From: Streptomyces albicerus
GTDB lineage: Bacteria > Actinomycetota > Actinomycetes > Streptomycetales > Streptomycetaceae
DNA length: 45,741 nt
Assembly (NCBI RefSeq): GCF_008905045.1
Contig: NZ_VWMY01000021.1
Span: 1-45,741 of the forward strand
Direction: 5' to 3'
In this document: positions 33,458 to 41,763 of the stretch, piece after piece
How positions within the stretch are numbered: the first letter of the stretch is position 1
Layout of the letters: the number at the start of each line of letters is the position of its first letter
Notes under the pieces: generated by a model
Databases searched by the model: none
Told to the model about the DNA's origin: nothing
The model's input: only the letters and a program-made list of their open reading frames with translations
Position numbers and translations under genes: made by a program

Positions 33458-34387
33458 ATGACGGAACTGCCCTCCCCCGGCCCCCGGCCGGGGGGACTCC
33501 CACCCGGCCTCGCGCGGCGTCTGCTCCTGGTGCACGCGCACCCGGACGACGAGGCGATCAACAACGGCGCGACCATGGCCAGGTACGCGGCCGAGGGCGC
33601 CCAGGTCACGCTCGTGACCTGCACACGGGGTGAGCAGGGCGAGGTCATCCCGCCCGAGCTCGCCCATCTGTCGGGCGAGGCCCTCGGCGTGTACCGCCTG
33701 TCCGAGCTCGGCGCCGCGATGCGCGCGCTGGGCGTGCGTGACGCCCGCTCCCTCGGCGGCGCCGGCCGCCACCAGGACTCCGGGATGATGGGCGTCCCGG
33801 AGAACGACGATCCGCGCTGCTTCTGGCGGGCCGACGTCGACGAGGCGGCCGCCGACCTCGTCCGGGTGATCCGCGAAGTACGCCCCCAGGTGCTCGTCAC
33901 GTACGACCCGAACGGCGGCTACGGCCACCCGGACCACATCCAGACCCACCGCGTCGCGATGCGCGCCGCCGACCTGGCCGCGGAGCCCGGCTTCTGTCCG
34001 GACCTCGGCGAACCGTGGACGATCGCGAAGATCTACTGGAACCGCGTGCCGCGCTCCGTCGCCGAGGAGGGCTTCGCCCGTCTGAAGGACGTACTCGACG
34101 AACTGCCGTTCCCCTCCTCCGCCGCGGTCGACGACGTGCCGGGCGTGGTGGACGACTCCCTGGTCACCACGGAGATCGACGGCACCGCCTTCGCCGCCGC
34201 CAAGGCCGCCGCCATGCGGGCGCACGCCACACAGATCGAGGTCACCGAGCCGTGGTTCGCGCTCTCCAACCGGCTCGCGCAGCCGCTGTTCGTCGTGGAG
34301 TACTACGAGTTGGTGCGCGGCGAGCGCGCCGGGGCGGCCCGGGAGACGGATCTGTTCGCCGGGATTGCCGAGGAGGGTGTCCAATGA
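33458..34387 (+). CDS. mshB: Mycothiol deacetylase MshB
   Basis: The protein is 309 aa from ATG 33458 (a GTG at 33449 would add three residues). It removes the acetyl group from GlcNAc-Ins in mycothiol synthesis, in the cytoplasm. The LmbE/PIG-L motif AHPDDEAINNG gives H28, D30 and D31, and HPDH (H157, H160) completes the zinc site. TRGEQGEV and the length are normal for MshB. Related deacetylases such as the mycothiol conjugate amidase Mca differ in motif context, and the gene neighbourhood (a membrane protein after it, fdxA-dapC downstream) agrees with MshB. The stop overlaps a 14-codon ORF (ATGA). Confidence 0.92.
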   Translation: MTELPSPGPRPGGLPPGLARRLLLVHAHPDDEAINNGATMARYAAEGAQVTLVTCTRGEQGEVIPPELAHLSGEALGVYRLSELGAAMRALGVRDARSLGGAGRHQDSGMMGVPENDDPRCFWRADVDEAAADLVRVIREVRPQVLVTYDPNGGYGHPDHIQTHRVAMRAADLAAEPGFCPDLGEPWTIAKIYWNRVPRSVAEEGFARLKDVLDELPFPSSAAVDDVPGVVDDSLVTTEIDGTAFAAAKAAAMRAHATQIEVTEPWFALSNRLAQPLFVVEYYELVRGERAGAARETDLFAGIAEEGVQ

Positions 34388-34428
34388 GTCGTGGTGGATG
34401 CCTGATGCGTACTGAGGTGCATGTGTGA
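34384..34428 (+). CDS. 14-aa bridging mini-ORF between mshB and the next gene
   Basis: ATG 34384 overlaps the mshB TGA (ATGA) and its own TGA (34426-34428) overlaps the next ATG (TGATG at 34426-34430). The peptide is MSRGGCLMRTEVHV. AGGAGGG (34371-34377) is a near-ideal ribosome binding site six bases before the start. It may couple translation of mshB to the following gene, or the peptide itself may act. Confidence 0.45.
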   Translation: MSRGGCLMRTEVHV

Positions 34429-34853
34429 TGAGTACGACGAACAAGCCGGGCGCGGGCAGCATGCTCGCCCAGCCACTGGGGCCGCCCTCGGCCGGGCGGA
34501 TCGCCGCACACCTGGGGCTCTTCGTGCTCGGTGCCGTGATCGGCGTGGCCGGCGGGCTGGTCCAGTCGGGTTGGTTCCCGGGCGGGCTGCTGCTCGCGCT
34601 GCTGGGTGCGGCCGGGCTCTTCCTGGGCGGGGCGCGCGCGACGGGCGGCCGGGCCGGGGCGGTCGCGCCCGCGGTCGGCTGGATGATCGCGGTAATCCTG
34701 CTCACAGCCAGCCGCCCGGAGGGCGACTTCCTCTTCGCCGCAGGAGCGGGCTCCTACCTCTTCCTGCTCGGTGGGATGGCTGTGGCTGTGATGTGCGCCA
34801 CCCTTGGACAAGGGCGGCAACCGGGCGGCCCCGCCGCCCGACTTGGCAAGTGA
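34428..34853 (+). CDS. Integral membrane protein (DUF6113-like)
   Basis: The protein is 141 aa from ATG 34428; a GTG one codon earlier is also possible. GAGGTG (34414-34419) is its ribosome binding site. Four hydrophobic segments are visible (about residues 25-43, 49-64, 74-90 and 100-120), with Gly-rich turns; AVIGVAGGLVQSGWFPGGLLLALLGAAGLFLGG is cut into shorter helices. The C-terminus is polar. It is conserved next to mshB in actinobacteria as far as I recall (a Rv1171-like position). Function is unknown. Confidence 0.85.
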   Translation: MSTTNKPGAGSMLAQPLGPPSAGRIAAHLGLFVLGAVIGVAGGLVQSGWFPGGLLLALLGAAGLFLGGARATGGRAGAVAPAVGWMIAVILLTASRPEGDFLFAAGAGSYLFLLGGMAVAVMCATLGQGRQPGGPAARLGK

Positions 34854-35013
34854 CGTACCACTTCGCCGCTGCGCGCAGGTGCAAGTCCGGTGTGGGTTTC
34901 CCCGACGGCCGCAAGATGCGTGCGACAAGTGGCCAGTATGGTGGTGCGCGCCGCCGAGCCGCCCGAATCGAGGTCGAGTAAACGGGCGGTGGAGCCAACC
35001 GGGAGAACCTGCC

Positions 35014-37521
35014 TTGAGCCGTGAAACTGACAGTTCGTCCTCCGGGCCCAACGGGCGCGGAGGAACCGCATACCCGTCGGGGACTCCGCCGTACGGAACG
35101 CCCATGGCTTCCGACGACGGTACTGACGCGGGGCGTTCCGCCGGTGACCGGCCGGAGCAGCCCAAGACCGAGACCACGCTGACGACCCGGATCCGCATCA
35201 ACATCCCCGGATCCAGGCCCATTCCGCCGGTCGTCGTGCGCACGCCCGTCGGGGGCGGCGAGTCCTCCGACGGTACGAGTGCGTCCGCGCCGGTCTCCGC
35301 GGAGACCGGGCCGGGTGCCGGTGCGGGCGGGTCCGTGGACTCCGACACCGGGTCCCACGCCGTGCCCGCCCCTGCCGCCGAGGACAAGACGAGCGACTGG
35401 TTCGCGCCGCGCAAGTCCGGCGCGCCCAAGGGCGGCCCGGGCGGTGGCGACACCAACGGCGCCGGGGTGCCCGGGGGTTCGGGCACACCGGGCTCGGGGA
35501 CGGGTGCCGGGGCGGGAGTTGGCGGCTCCGGCGCACGGCCTTCCGGTTCCGGTGCGCCCAAGGGCGCCGGAGCCGGTGGTGCGGCTCGGCCCGGCGGCAC
35601 GAACGGTACGAACGGTACGAATGGCGCGGGGCTGCCCGGCGCGGGCGGTACCGGGCCTGTGGCGCCCGGTCACGGCGGCGGTACCGGTTCCTTCGACGTG
35701 TCCGCTGCGCTGGCGGCGGGGCCGCTGGGTCCCGGATCTGCCGGGTCGCCGTATCCGACGGACGACGCGGGCGAGCGTGGCGGCGAGCAGCGGCGTGACG
35801 GGCTTCCGTACTTCTCCGCCGGTGGCCAGGGCGGGCCGGGCGGTCAGGGCGGGCCCGCGGGGCCGACCAGCGGGCCGGCCACCGGCGACGGATCGCTGAC
35901 GGCGCCCGGTGGTGCGCGTGGTCCCGGCGGGCCGGCGGGTCCGGGCGGCCCGGGTGCCTCCGGCGGTCCGGGTGCGCCCGGCGGTCCCGGCGCGCCCAAT
36001 GGTCCGCGTCACCGCGGCGGTGCGGGCGGGCAGAGTGGCCAGGGCGGCCCGGGTTATCCCGGCGGTCAGGGCGGTGCCGGTTTCCCCGGTGCTCCTGGAG
36101 GCCCAGGTGCTCCTGGTGGTCCCGGTACTCCTGGAGGCCCCGGTACTCACGGTGCCGCGCGCGCTTCCGGCGGGCCCGGTGCTCCGGACGCCTCGGGCTT
36201 CCCCGGCGGCCAGAGCAGCCAGAACGGCTCCGCCTTCCCCGGTGCACACGGTGCCCCCGGTGCACACGGCGCCCCGGGTGCACACGGCGCCCCCGGAGGA
36301 CCCGGTGGTCGTCCTCCCGGTGGCGGGATGAGCGATGACACCGCGATCCTGACCCCGCAGAAGCCCGCGCCCGAACCGGGCACGCCGGGCTACGGCGGGG
36401 TCGGCGAGAACGTCTCCGGACACACCCTGACCAGCGGCATCCCCGTCGTGCCGCCCGCCCCGAACTCACCGTTCGGACCGGGCGCGCACACCGAAGGACC
36501 GCTGCCGCATCAGCCCCCGAAGCTGCCCGACCCGGTCTCGCCGGCCGCGCCCGCCGCGGCGCGCCCGAAGAAGAAGGGCCGCAACAAGCTGGTGCTCCTG
36601 ACCGTCGGCGTGGTGACCCTGGGCGGTATCGCGTACGGCGCCGGGCTGCTCATGAACCGCTCCGACGTGCCCCAGGGCACCACCGTGCTCGGCGTCGACA
36701 TCGGCGGTGGCACCCGTGACGAGGCCGTCAAGAAGCTCAACGACGCCTTCAGGGCGCGGGCGGCCAAGCCGCTGCAGCTCTCGGTCGACGGCGACACGGT
36801 CGCGCTCAAGCCGGACCAGGCCGGGCTCCAGCTCGACAGCCAGGCGACGGTACGGGCCGCGGCGGGCAGCGACTACAACCCCGTCTCGGTGATCGGCTCG
36901 CTGTTCGGCCAAGAACGCGTCGTCGCCCCCGAGATGCCCGTCGACGAGGAGAAGCTGGCGGCCGCCCTGGAGCGCGCCGCGGGCGGCTCGGGTTCGGCGA
37001 CCGAGGGCACGATCAAGTTCCAGTCGGGCAAGGCCGTCCCCGTCTACGGCAAGGCGGGCAAGGGCCTCGACGTCGGCCAGTCCACGGAGGCCGTCGAGGA
37101 GGCGTACCGCGCGCAGGTGGAGACCGGGAAGACGGATCCCGTCAAGGTCCCCACCACGACGAAGGAGCCCAAGGTCACCAAGGCCGAGGTCGACCGCATG
37201 ATGAAGGCGTTCGCGGAGCCTGCGATGTCGGACATAGTGACCGTCAGGGCCGGCGGGGTGGAGGTCGCGTTCAGCCCGGAGAACTCCCTGTGGAAGTTCC
37301 TCGGTGTGAAGGCGAACGCCCAGGGCAAGCTCGTCGAGTACTACGACACGGCCGCGCTGAAGGACTTGTACGGCGGCGCGTTCGACGGTGTCCTGATCAC
37401 CCGGGGCAACGGCAAGAAGACCGCCGTGACCCCCCAGGACGTGATCGGCGCGATGCGCCCGGCCCTCCTCGGCAAGACGGCGGCGGACCGCGTGGGAGAG
37501 ATCGAGACCAACCCCAGTTAG
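35014..37521 (+). CDS. Membrane-anchored protein with collagen-like Gly-rich domain and PG_binding_4-like repeats
   Basis: The protein is 835 aa from TTG 35014, with GGGAG at 35001-35005; the frame is open further upstream without a signal. Residues about 80-440 are Gly/Pro/Ala-rich and, from about 300, follow a collagen-like G-X-Y pattern (GGPGAPGGPGAPNGP), with an 18-bp tandem repeat. A membrane helix lies at about 526-548 (KLVLLTVGVVTLGGIAYGAGLL), after a KKKGR basic stop. The outer part (549-835) has PG_binding_4-like units: TVLGVDIGGGTRDEAVKKLNDAF, then TVRAGGVEVAFSPENSLWKFLGV. The topology places the Gly-rich part inside and the PG-binding part outside. It may link the envelope to peptidoglycan. 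A strong terminator follows. Domain calls are by eye. Confidence 0.82.
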   Translation: MSRETDSSSSGPNGRGGTAYPSGTPPYGTPMASDDGTDAGRSAGDRPEQPKTETTLTTRIRINIPGSRPIPPVVVRTPVGGGESSDGTSASAPVSAETGPGAGAGGSVDSDTGSHAVPAPAAEDKTSDWFAPRKSGAPKGGPGGGDTNGAGVPGGSGTPGSGTGAGAGVGGSGARPSGSGAPKGAGAGGAARPGGTNGTNGTNGAGLPGAGGTGPVAPGHGGGTGSFDVSAALAAGPLGPGSAGSPYPTDDAGERGGEQRRDGLPYFSAGGQGGPGGQGGPAGPTSGPATGDGSLTAPGGARGPGGPAGPGGPGASGGPGAPGGPGAPNGPRHRGGAGGQSGQGGPGYPGGQGGAGFPGAPGGPGAPGGPGTPGGPGTHGAARASGGPGAPDASGFPGGQSSQNGSAFPGAHGAPGAHGAPGAHGAPGGPGGRPPGGGMSDDTAILTPQKPAPEPGTPGYGGVGENVSGHTLTSGIPVVPPAPNSPFGPGAHTEGPLPHQPPKLPDPVSPAAPAAARPKKKGRNKLVLLTVGVVTLGGIAYGAGLLMNRSDVPQGTTVLGVDIGGGTRDEAVKKLNDAFRARAAKPLQLSVDGDTVALKPDQAGLQLDSQATVRAAAGSDYNPVSVIGSLFGQERVVAPEMPVDEEKLAAALERAAGGSGSATEGTIKFQSGKAVPVYGKAGKGLDVGQSTEAVEEAYRAQVETGKTDPVKVPTTTKEPKVTKAEVDRMMKAFAEPAMSDIVTVRAGGVEVAFSPENSLWKFLGVKANAQGKLVEYYDTAALKDLYGGAFDGVLITRGNGKKTAVTPQDVIGAMRPALLGKTAADRVGEIETNPS
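36241..36294 (+). repeat. 18-bp tandem repeat in the Gly-rich protein gene
   Basis: Three in-frame units of 18 bases (GGTGCACACGGTGCCCCC and two near copies) encode GAHGAP three times. Confidence 0.85.
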
Positions 37522-37535
37522 CCGCAAGCTGGTTG

Positions 37536-37570
37536 AAGGGGGCACCCGTCCACGGACGGGTGCCCCCTTT
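37536..37570. terminator. Terminator between convergent genes
   Basis: AAGGGGGCACCCGTCC (37536-37551) pairs with GGACGGGTGCCCCCTT (37554-37569), and T follows. The perfect stem has a very small loop, so the innermost pairs open. It ends the Gly-rich protein gene on plus and may also serve the SirB1-like gene from the minus strand. Confidence 0.85.
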
Positions 37571-37637
37571 GGTGCCCCTGAATACGGGCCGGCCACGCTC
37601 GGCAGAAGTTCTACGGCGCCTGGGCCAGGGCGAATGC

Positions 37638-38489
37638 TCAGTTGAGCATCGCGCGAGCGGCCCGCGCCTGGCGTCGTACGCGGTCGGCGGCCGGTTCGTC
37701 GACGGCGGCCACGATTTCGGCGTACGCATCGAGTTCCGTGGCGCCGGTGAGGAAGTCGCCGCGCTGCACGAGGAGTTGGGCGCGGTCGTAGCGGAGACGG
37801 GCGGGGTGGGCGGGGAGCAGGAGGGAGAGGTCGACGGCCCAGAGGGCGACCTCGGAGCGTTCGGGGCGGGCGGCGGCCCAGGCGCGGATGTTGTTGAGGA
37901 TGCGCAGGACGACGTCGAGCGGGTCGGCGGGCGAGAGCATCGACGGATCGAGCGGCGCGCCGGTGGCACCGGCCACCAGCAGCTCGGTGTCGGTGCCGGT
38001 CAGGACGCGGCCGCCGTCGAAGGGATCGGCGAGGACCTGCTGCTCGGGCGGCCCGAACCCGACGACGAAATGCCCGGGCAGGGCGACCCCGTACACGGGC
38101 GCCCCCGCCCTCCGCGCGACCTCCATCCACACCACCGAGAGCAGGATGGGCAGTCCCCGGCGGCGCCGCAGCACCTGGTGCAGCAACGAGGACTCCAGAC
38201 GCTGGTAGTCGCCGGGCGTACCGCGGAACCCGCAGCGGCCGCCGAGATGCTCGGCGAGTGCCGTGGCCCAGGACCGCGGCCCGCCCGGCCGGAACGGCAG
38301 CTCCCCGGCCAGCCGGTCCAGCTCGATCTGCGCCGCGTCCATACCGGCCTCGTCCAGCTCGCCGTCCGCCTGCGCGCCGACCAGCAGACACAACGCCGAC
38401 AGATCGGGCCGCTCGGCCCGAGCCTCGTCGCCGAACAGCCGCCGCCACACGGCGCTCCGCTCCGGCCCGGGAGGATGAAGAGGACGCAT
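37638..38489 (-). CDS. SirB1-like transglutaminase-fold/TPR protein
   Basis: The protein is 283 aa from ATG 38489, with GAGG five bases upstream. An in-frame GTG at 38510 overlaps the stop of the preceding gene (GTGA) and may be the coupled start. The SirB1/transglutaminase-like region is recognisable from HLGGRCGFRGTPGDYQRLESSLLHQVLRRRRGLPI, then LLSVVWMEVARRAGAPVYGVALPGHFVVG, which has the conserved PGHFVV. A TPR-like end follows (RYDRAQLLVQRGDFLTGATELDAYAEIV). A catalytic Cys at the usual place is not clearly seen, so peptidase activity is doubtful. The exact role is unknown. Confidence 0.82.
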   Translation of the reverse strand: MRPLHPPGPERSAVWRRLFGDEARAERPDLSALCLLVGAQADGELDEAGMDAAQIELDRLAGELPFRPGGPRSWATALAEHLGGRCGFRGTPGDYQRLESSLLHQVLRRRRGLPILLSVVWMEVARRAGAPVYGVALPGHFVVGFGPPEQQVLADPFDGGRVLTGTDTELLVAGATGAPLDPSMLSPADPLDVVLRILNNIRAWAAARPERSEVALWAVDLSLLLPAHPARLRYDRAQLLVQRGDFLTGATELDAYAEIVAAVDEPAADRVRRQARAARAMLN

Positions 38490-38506
38490 AGCTGCCTCGT
38501 GCCCTT

Positions 38507-39928
38507 TCACACCGATCGATACCGCTCTGTGGCCCCACCACGATTCTGGTCACCGGCCCGCTGACCGAGGCGCCCGCCGCCCGGCACACCTGATTGCTGC
38601 CGGAAGACTCCGCCTCCGCCGCCCTCGACGAGCGGACTGCCGCACGCTCCACTCGAGCCCCCGGCCCGCTGACCGACGGCTTCGCCGTACGCGCCGTCGG
38701 ACGGGTGGCTGGGGCGTGCCCGACCCGCGCCGCCAGGCGGACGGCCGTCGGCTTCGCGATACACGTCGCCGAGCGAGTCGCCCGCGTGCACGTCGCCCGC
38801 GTGCACGTGGCCCGCGCCACTGCCCGGCGGAGGACCGCCGGGTTCCCCGTGCGTGCTCCCGGCGCCGCGGTCCGCGTCGGCGGGGAGGCGGGAGGCCGTC
38901 CGCTCCTCGGCAGGTTCGGTCGTTGCTGTGGGCTCGCGGTAGTGGTGGTAGGTGTGATGGGTCGTGAAGCCCATGGCCGCGTACAGCGCACGGGCACCCG
39001 CGTTGTCGGTCTCCACCTGGAGCCAGGCTGCCGAGGCGCCCTCGGTCAGGGCCTGGCGGGCGAGGGCCGTCATGACGGTCGTGGCCAGGCCCTGGCGGCG
39101 CTGCGACGGGTCGACCTCCACCGCGGCGAAGCCGGCCCAGCGGCCGTCGATCACACAGCGGCCGATCGCCGCCGGTATGCCCGGCTCGGCGCCGGGCACG
39201 GTCGCGAACCACACCGAGGGCCCGCTGCCCAGCACCCGCAACGCCACCTCGCTCACACCCTTGCGCTGGTAGCGGCCCAGCCACGCCTCGTCCGCCTCGC
39301 GGGAAAGCACGACCGGCCGGTCCGGGCCGGGGTCCGGGAGGTCACCGACACGGGCCAGCGCACCGATCCACATCTCCGCGCTCACCTCACGCACCCACCC
39401 CCGCGCCTCCAGCTCGGCACACAGCACCTCCTGCGTGCCCTCGGCCCCCGTCGCGGTCTGGATGTACGCGGGCAGCCCCCGGGCCGCGTACCACTGACGT
39501 ACGAACGCGAGCGCCTCGCCCAGCGGTACACCCGGATCGCCGAGCGGCAGCACGGAGTTCGCGCGCCGGGTGAACCCGGCGGCGGCCCGCAGCTCCCACG
39601 CGCCGAGCCGCTCCCGCTCCACCGGCTGCCAGGCCCGCGCGGCGACCCGCGCGAGCTCCTCGTACGAAGCGGAAGGCCCCCGTCGCCGGGCCGGCGCGGA
39701 CGGCACCACCTTGCCCGCCACCAGCGCCGATTCCGCAATCCGGACACTCTCCCCGGACCGTCGTGTGATCTGCAGCACACCGTTGTCCCATGATGTGAGA
39801 ACGCCAACCGTGTCGGTGAACTTCTCACCCTCAGGAGCGTCTTCGTCCACCCGTCGCACTGAGACGCGTTTGCCCACGTCAGCTGGGGTAACACGGACCT
39901 CAAGCCGGAAGTGTGCGGAGAATTCCAC
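38507..39928 (-). CDS. GNAT-family N-acetyltransferase with long C-terminal extension
   Basis: The protein is 473 aa from GTG 39928, with AGGAGGG 12 bases upstream. Residues 1-75 form a small beta domain (VRVTPADVGKRVSVRRV, GVLTSWDNGVLQITRRSGE), typical of this Streptomyces GNAT group. The acetyltransferase domain lies at about 180-335: AAVEVDPSQRRQGLATTVMTALARQAL with the acetyl-CoA loop QRRQGL, and ETDNAGARALYAAMGFTTHHTYHHY. Residues about 335-473 are a Gly/Ala/Ser/Glu-rich, low-complexity extension with an in-frame HAGDV repeat. Homologues as I recall them end near residue 335, so the extension is probably lineage-specific. The substrate is unknown. Confidence 0.87.
   Translation of the reverse strand: MEFSAHFRLEVRVTPADVGKRVSVRRVDEDAPEGEKFTDTVGVLTSWDNGVLQITRRSGESVRIAESALVAGKVVPSAPARRRGPSASYEELARVAARAWQPVERERLGAWELRAAAGFTRRANSVLPLGDPGVPLGEALAFVRQWYAARGLPAYIQTATGAEGTQEVLCAELEARGWVREVSAEMWIGALARVGDLPDPGPDRPVVLSREADEAWLGRYQRKGVSEVALRVLGSGPSVWFATVPGAEPGIPAAIGRCVIDGRWAGFAAVEVDPSQRRQGLATTVMTALARQALTEGASAAWLQVETDNAGARALYAAMGFTTHHTYHHYREPTATTEPAEERTASRLPADADRGAGSTHGEPGGPPPGSGAGHVHAGDVHAGDSLGDVYREADGRPPGGAGRARPSHPSDGAYGEAVGQRAGGSSGACGSPLVEGGGGGVFRQQSGVPGGGRLGQRAGDQNRGGATERYRSV
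38778..38815 (-). repeat. 15-bp tandem repeat in the GNAT gene
   Basis: GTCGCCCGCGTGCAC occurs at 38778-38792 and 38793-38807, then decays. On the minus strand it encodes the HVHAGDVHAGD part of the GNAT C-terminal tail. Confidence 0.85.
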
Positions 39929-40069
39929 AGCTCAGTCCAACCCTCCTGTTCGGATCATGCCCAAGAACGGAGATACTAGGTGCGGGCATCGACGACGCCG
40001 CGCTCCCGCGCGCCAGGTGGCGGAGCCTGAAGACGGCTCGCCAGCGCCCTATCGAGGAGGAACGACAGC

Positions 40070-40390
40070 GTGACCTACGTCATCGCGCAGCCTTGTGTCG
40101 ACGTCAAGGACAAGGCGTGCATCGAGGAGTGCCCGGTCGACTGCATCTACGAGGGCTCCAGGTCCTTGTACATCCACCCGGACGAATGCGTCGACTGTGG
40201 AGCCTGCGAGCCGGTCTGCCCGGTCGAGGCGATCTTCTACGAGGACGACACTCCCGAAGAGTGGAAGGACTACTACAAGGCGAACGTCGAGTTCTTCGAC
40301 GAGCTCGGCTCGCCCGGCGGCGCCAGCAAGCTTGGCCTGATCGAACGGGACCACCCCTTCGTCGCAGCGCTGCCGCCGCAGAACCAGTAA
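40070..40390 (+). CDS. fdxA: 7Fe ferredoxin FdxA
   Basis: The protein is 106 aa from GTG 40070, with GAGGAGGAACG upstream. Cysteines are C9, C17, C21, C25 and C40, C43, C46, C50, the standard arrangement for one 3Fe-4S and one 4Fe-4S cluster (CVDVKDKACIEECPVDC, then CVDCGACEPVCP). The C-terminal extension after residue 55 is typical of actinobacterial FdxA. It carries electrons to enzymes such as P450s and oxidoreductases. Its place directly before dapC is conserved in actinobacteria as far as I know. A 19-bp perfect hairpin separates the two. Confidence 0.96.
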   Translation: MTYVIAQPCVDVKDKACIEECPVDCIYEGSRSLYIHPDECVDCGACEPVCPVEAIFYEDDTPEEWKDYYKANVEFFDELGSPGGASKLGLIERDHPFVAALPPQNQ

Positions 40391-40418
40391 GCGGTACGCA
40401 CCCGGTACGCGAGTGCGC

Positions 40419-40461
40419 CGCCTCGGTCCCGTACGGCCCGCCGCCGTACGGGACCGAGGCG
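40419..40461. terminator. 19-bp perfect hairpin between fdxA and dapC
   Basis: CGCCTCGGTCCCGTACGGC (40419-40437) pairs perfectly with its complement at 40443-40461 across CCGCC, and GTTTGCC follows. It probably ends the fdxA message. It lies 29 bp after the fdxA stop and 65 bp before the dapC start. Confidence 0.85.
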
Positions 40462-40525
40462 TTTGCCGTACGCGCCCGATGTACGCCCGTACGAGCCGTA
40501 CGTACGAGAAAGTGAGCCAGAACCC

Positions 40526-41626
40526 GTGTCCGCAGTCTCCGACCGGCTTCCCACCTTTCCCTGGGACAAGCTGGAGCCCTTCAAGGCGACAGCCGCCGCT
40601 CACCCGGGCGGCATCGTCGACCTCTCCGTCGGCACCCCGGTCGACCCGGTGCCCGAGCTGGTCCAGAAAGCCCTGGTCGCGGCCGCCGACTCGCCCGGTT
40701 ATCCCACGGTGTGGGGCACACCGGAGCTGCGGGACGCCCTGGTCGGCTGGTGCGAGCGAAGGCTGGGCGCGCGGGACCTCACCCATCGCAACGTCCTGCC
40801 GGTCGTCGGGTCCAAGGAACTGGTGGCCTGGCTGCCGACCCAGCTGGGCCTCGGCCCGGGAGACAGGGTGGCGTACCCCCGGCTGGCCTACCCGACGTAC
40901 GAGGTCGGCGCCCGCCTGGCCCGCGCGGACTACGTGGCGTACGAGGACCCGACGGACCTGGACCCGACGGGCCTGAAGCTCCTCTGGCTCAACTCCCCCT
41001 CCAACCCCACAGGCCGCGTGCTGTCCCAGCAGGAACTCACCCGGATCGTGGCCTGGGCGCGCGAGCACGACATCCTCGTCTTCTCCGACGAGTGCTACAT
41101 CGAGCTGGGCTGGGAGGCCGAGCCGGTCTCGGTCCTGCACCCGGACGTGTGCGGCGGTTCCTACGAGGGGATCGTCTCGGTCCACTCGCTCTCGAAGCGC
41201 TCGAACCTGGCGGGCTACCGGGCGGCGTTCCTGGCCGGCGACTCCGCGGTCCTCGGCGACCTCCTCCAGATCCGCAAGCACGGCGGCATGATGACCCCCG
41301 CGCCCACCCAGGCCGCGACGGTCGCCGCCCTCGCCGACGACACCCACGTCCGAGAACAGCGCGAACGCTACGCCGCCCGCCGCACCGCCCTCCGCGACGC
41401 CCTCCTGGCCCACGGCTTCCGCATCGAACACAGCGAGGCGAGCCTCTACCTCTGGGCGACGCGGGACGAACCGTGCTGGGACACCGTCGCCCACCTGGCC
41501 GACCTGGGCATCCTGGTGGCCCCGGGCGACTTCTACGGCCCGGCGGGCGACAGGTTCGTACGCGTGGCCCTCACGGCAACGGACGAACGGGTACGGGCGG
41601 CGGTAGAGCGCCTGGCGCCCCGTTAG
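40526..41626 (+). CDS. dapC: Succinyldiaminopimelate transaminase DapC
   Basis: The protein is 366 aa from GTG 40526 (VSAVSDRLPTFPWDKL). Upstream GAGAAAGTGAG is a weak ribosome binding site. It is a class I/II PLP aminotransferase that converts N-succinyl-2-amino-6-oxopimelate to N-succinyl-LL-diaminopimelate using glutamate, in lysine and peptidoglycan precursor synthesis. Motifs: DLSVGTPVDP, the NSPSNPTGRVLS substrate loop, FSDECYIELGW, the PLP lysine K224 in SLSKRSNLAGYR, and the C-terminal arginine region FVRVALTATDERV. dapE of the same branch lies 2.1 kb downstream. A strong bidirectional terminator follows. Confidence 0.94.
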   Translation: MSAVSDRLPTFPWDKLEPFKATAAAHPGGIVDLSVGTPVDPVPELVQKALVAAADSPGYPTVWGTPELRDALVGWCERRLGARDLTHRNVLPVVGSKELVAWLPTQLGLGPGDRVAYPRLAYPTYEVGARLARADYVAYEDPTDLDPTGLKLLWLNSPSNPTGRVLSQQELTRIVAWAREHDILVFSDECYIELGWEAEPVSVLHPDVCGGSYEGIVSVHSLSKRSNLAGYRAAFLAGDSAVLGDLLQIRKHGGMMTPAPTQAATVAALADDTHVREQRERYAARRTALRDALLAHGFRIEHSEASLYLWATRDEPCWDTVAHLADLGILVAPGDFYGPAGDRFVRVALTATDERVRAAVERLAPR

Positions 41627-41690
41627 GGGCGCGGGCTGTGTCAATGTGCGGCTCGGCCGCGTGAGCGCGCGGCGATCCGCACGTACCACC
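41627..41690. repeat. Second dispersed repeat family, copy 2
   Basis: GGGCGCGGGCTGTGTCAATG then TGCGGCTCGGCCGCGTGAGCG resemble 14114-14165: the same order of GGGCGCGGGGCTGTG, TGCGGC, GCCGCGTG and GCGCG. It lies just after the dapC stop. Confidence 0.65.
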
Positions 41691-41698
41691 GGACACAA

Positions 41699-41735
41699 GC
41701 GAAGGGGTCCAGGGAAGCTCCCTGGACCCCTTCGC
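41699..41735. terminator. Bidirectional terminator after dapC
   Basis: GCGAAGGGGTCCAGGGA (41699-41715) pairs perfectly with TCCCTGGACCCCTTCGC (41719-41735), 17 bp with a 3-base loop. It lies between the convergent dapC and the secreted-protein gene. Confidence 0.92.
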
Positions 41736-41763
41736 ATACCAGCCTGGCGGCAAGCGAGCCGGC

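Noticed and set aside
35198..36469. Arg-rich minus-strand open frame opposite the Gly-rich protein
   Set aside because: It is the complement of Gly/Pro codons and has no ribosome site or domain.
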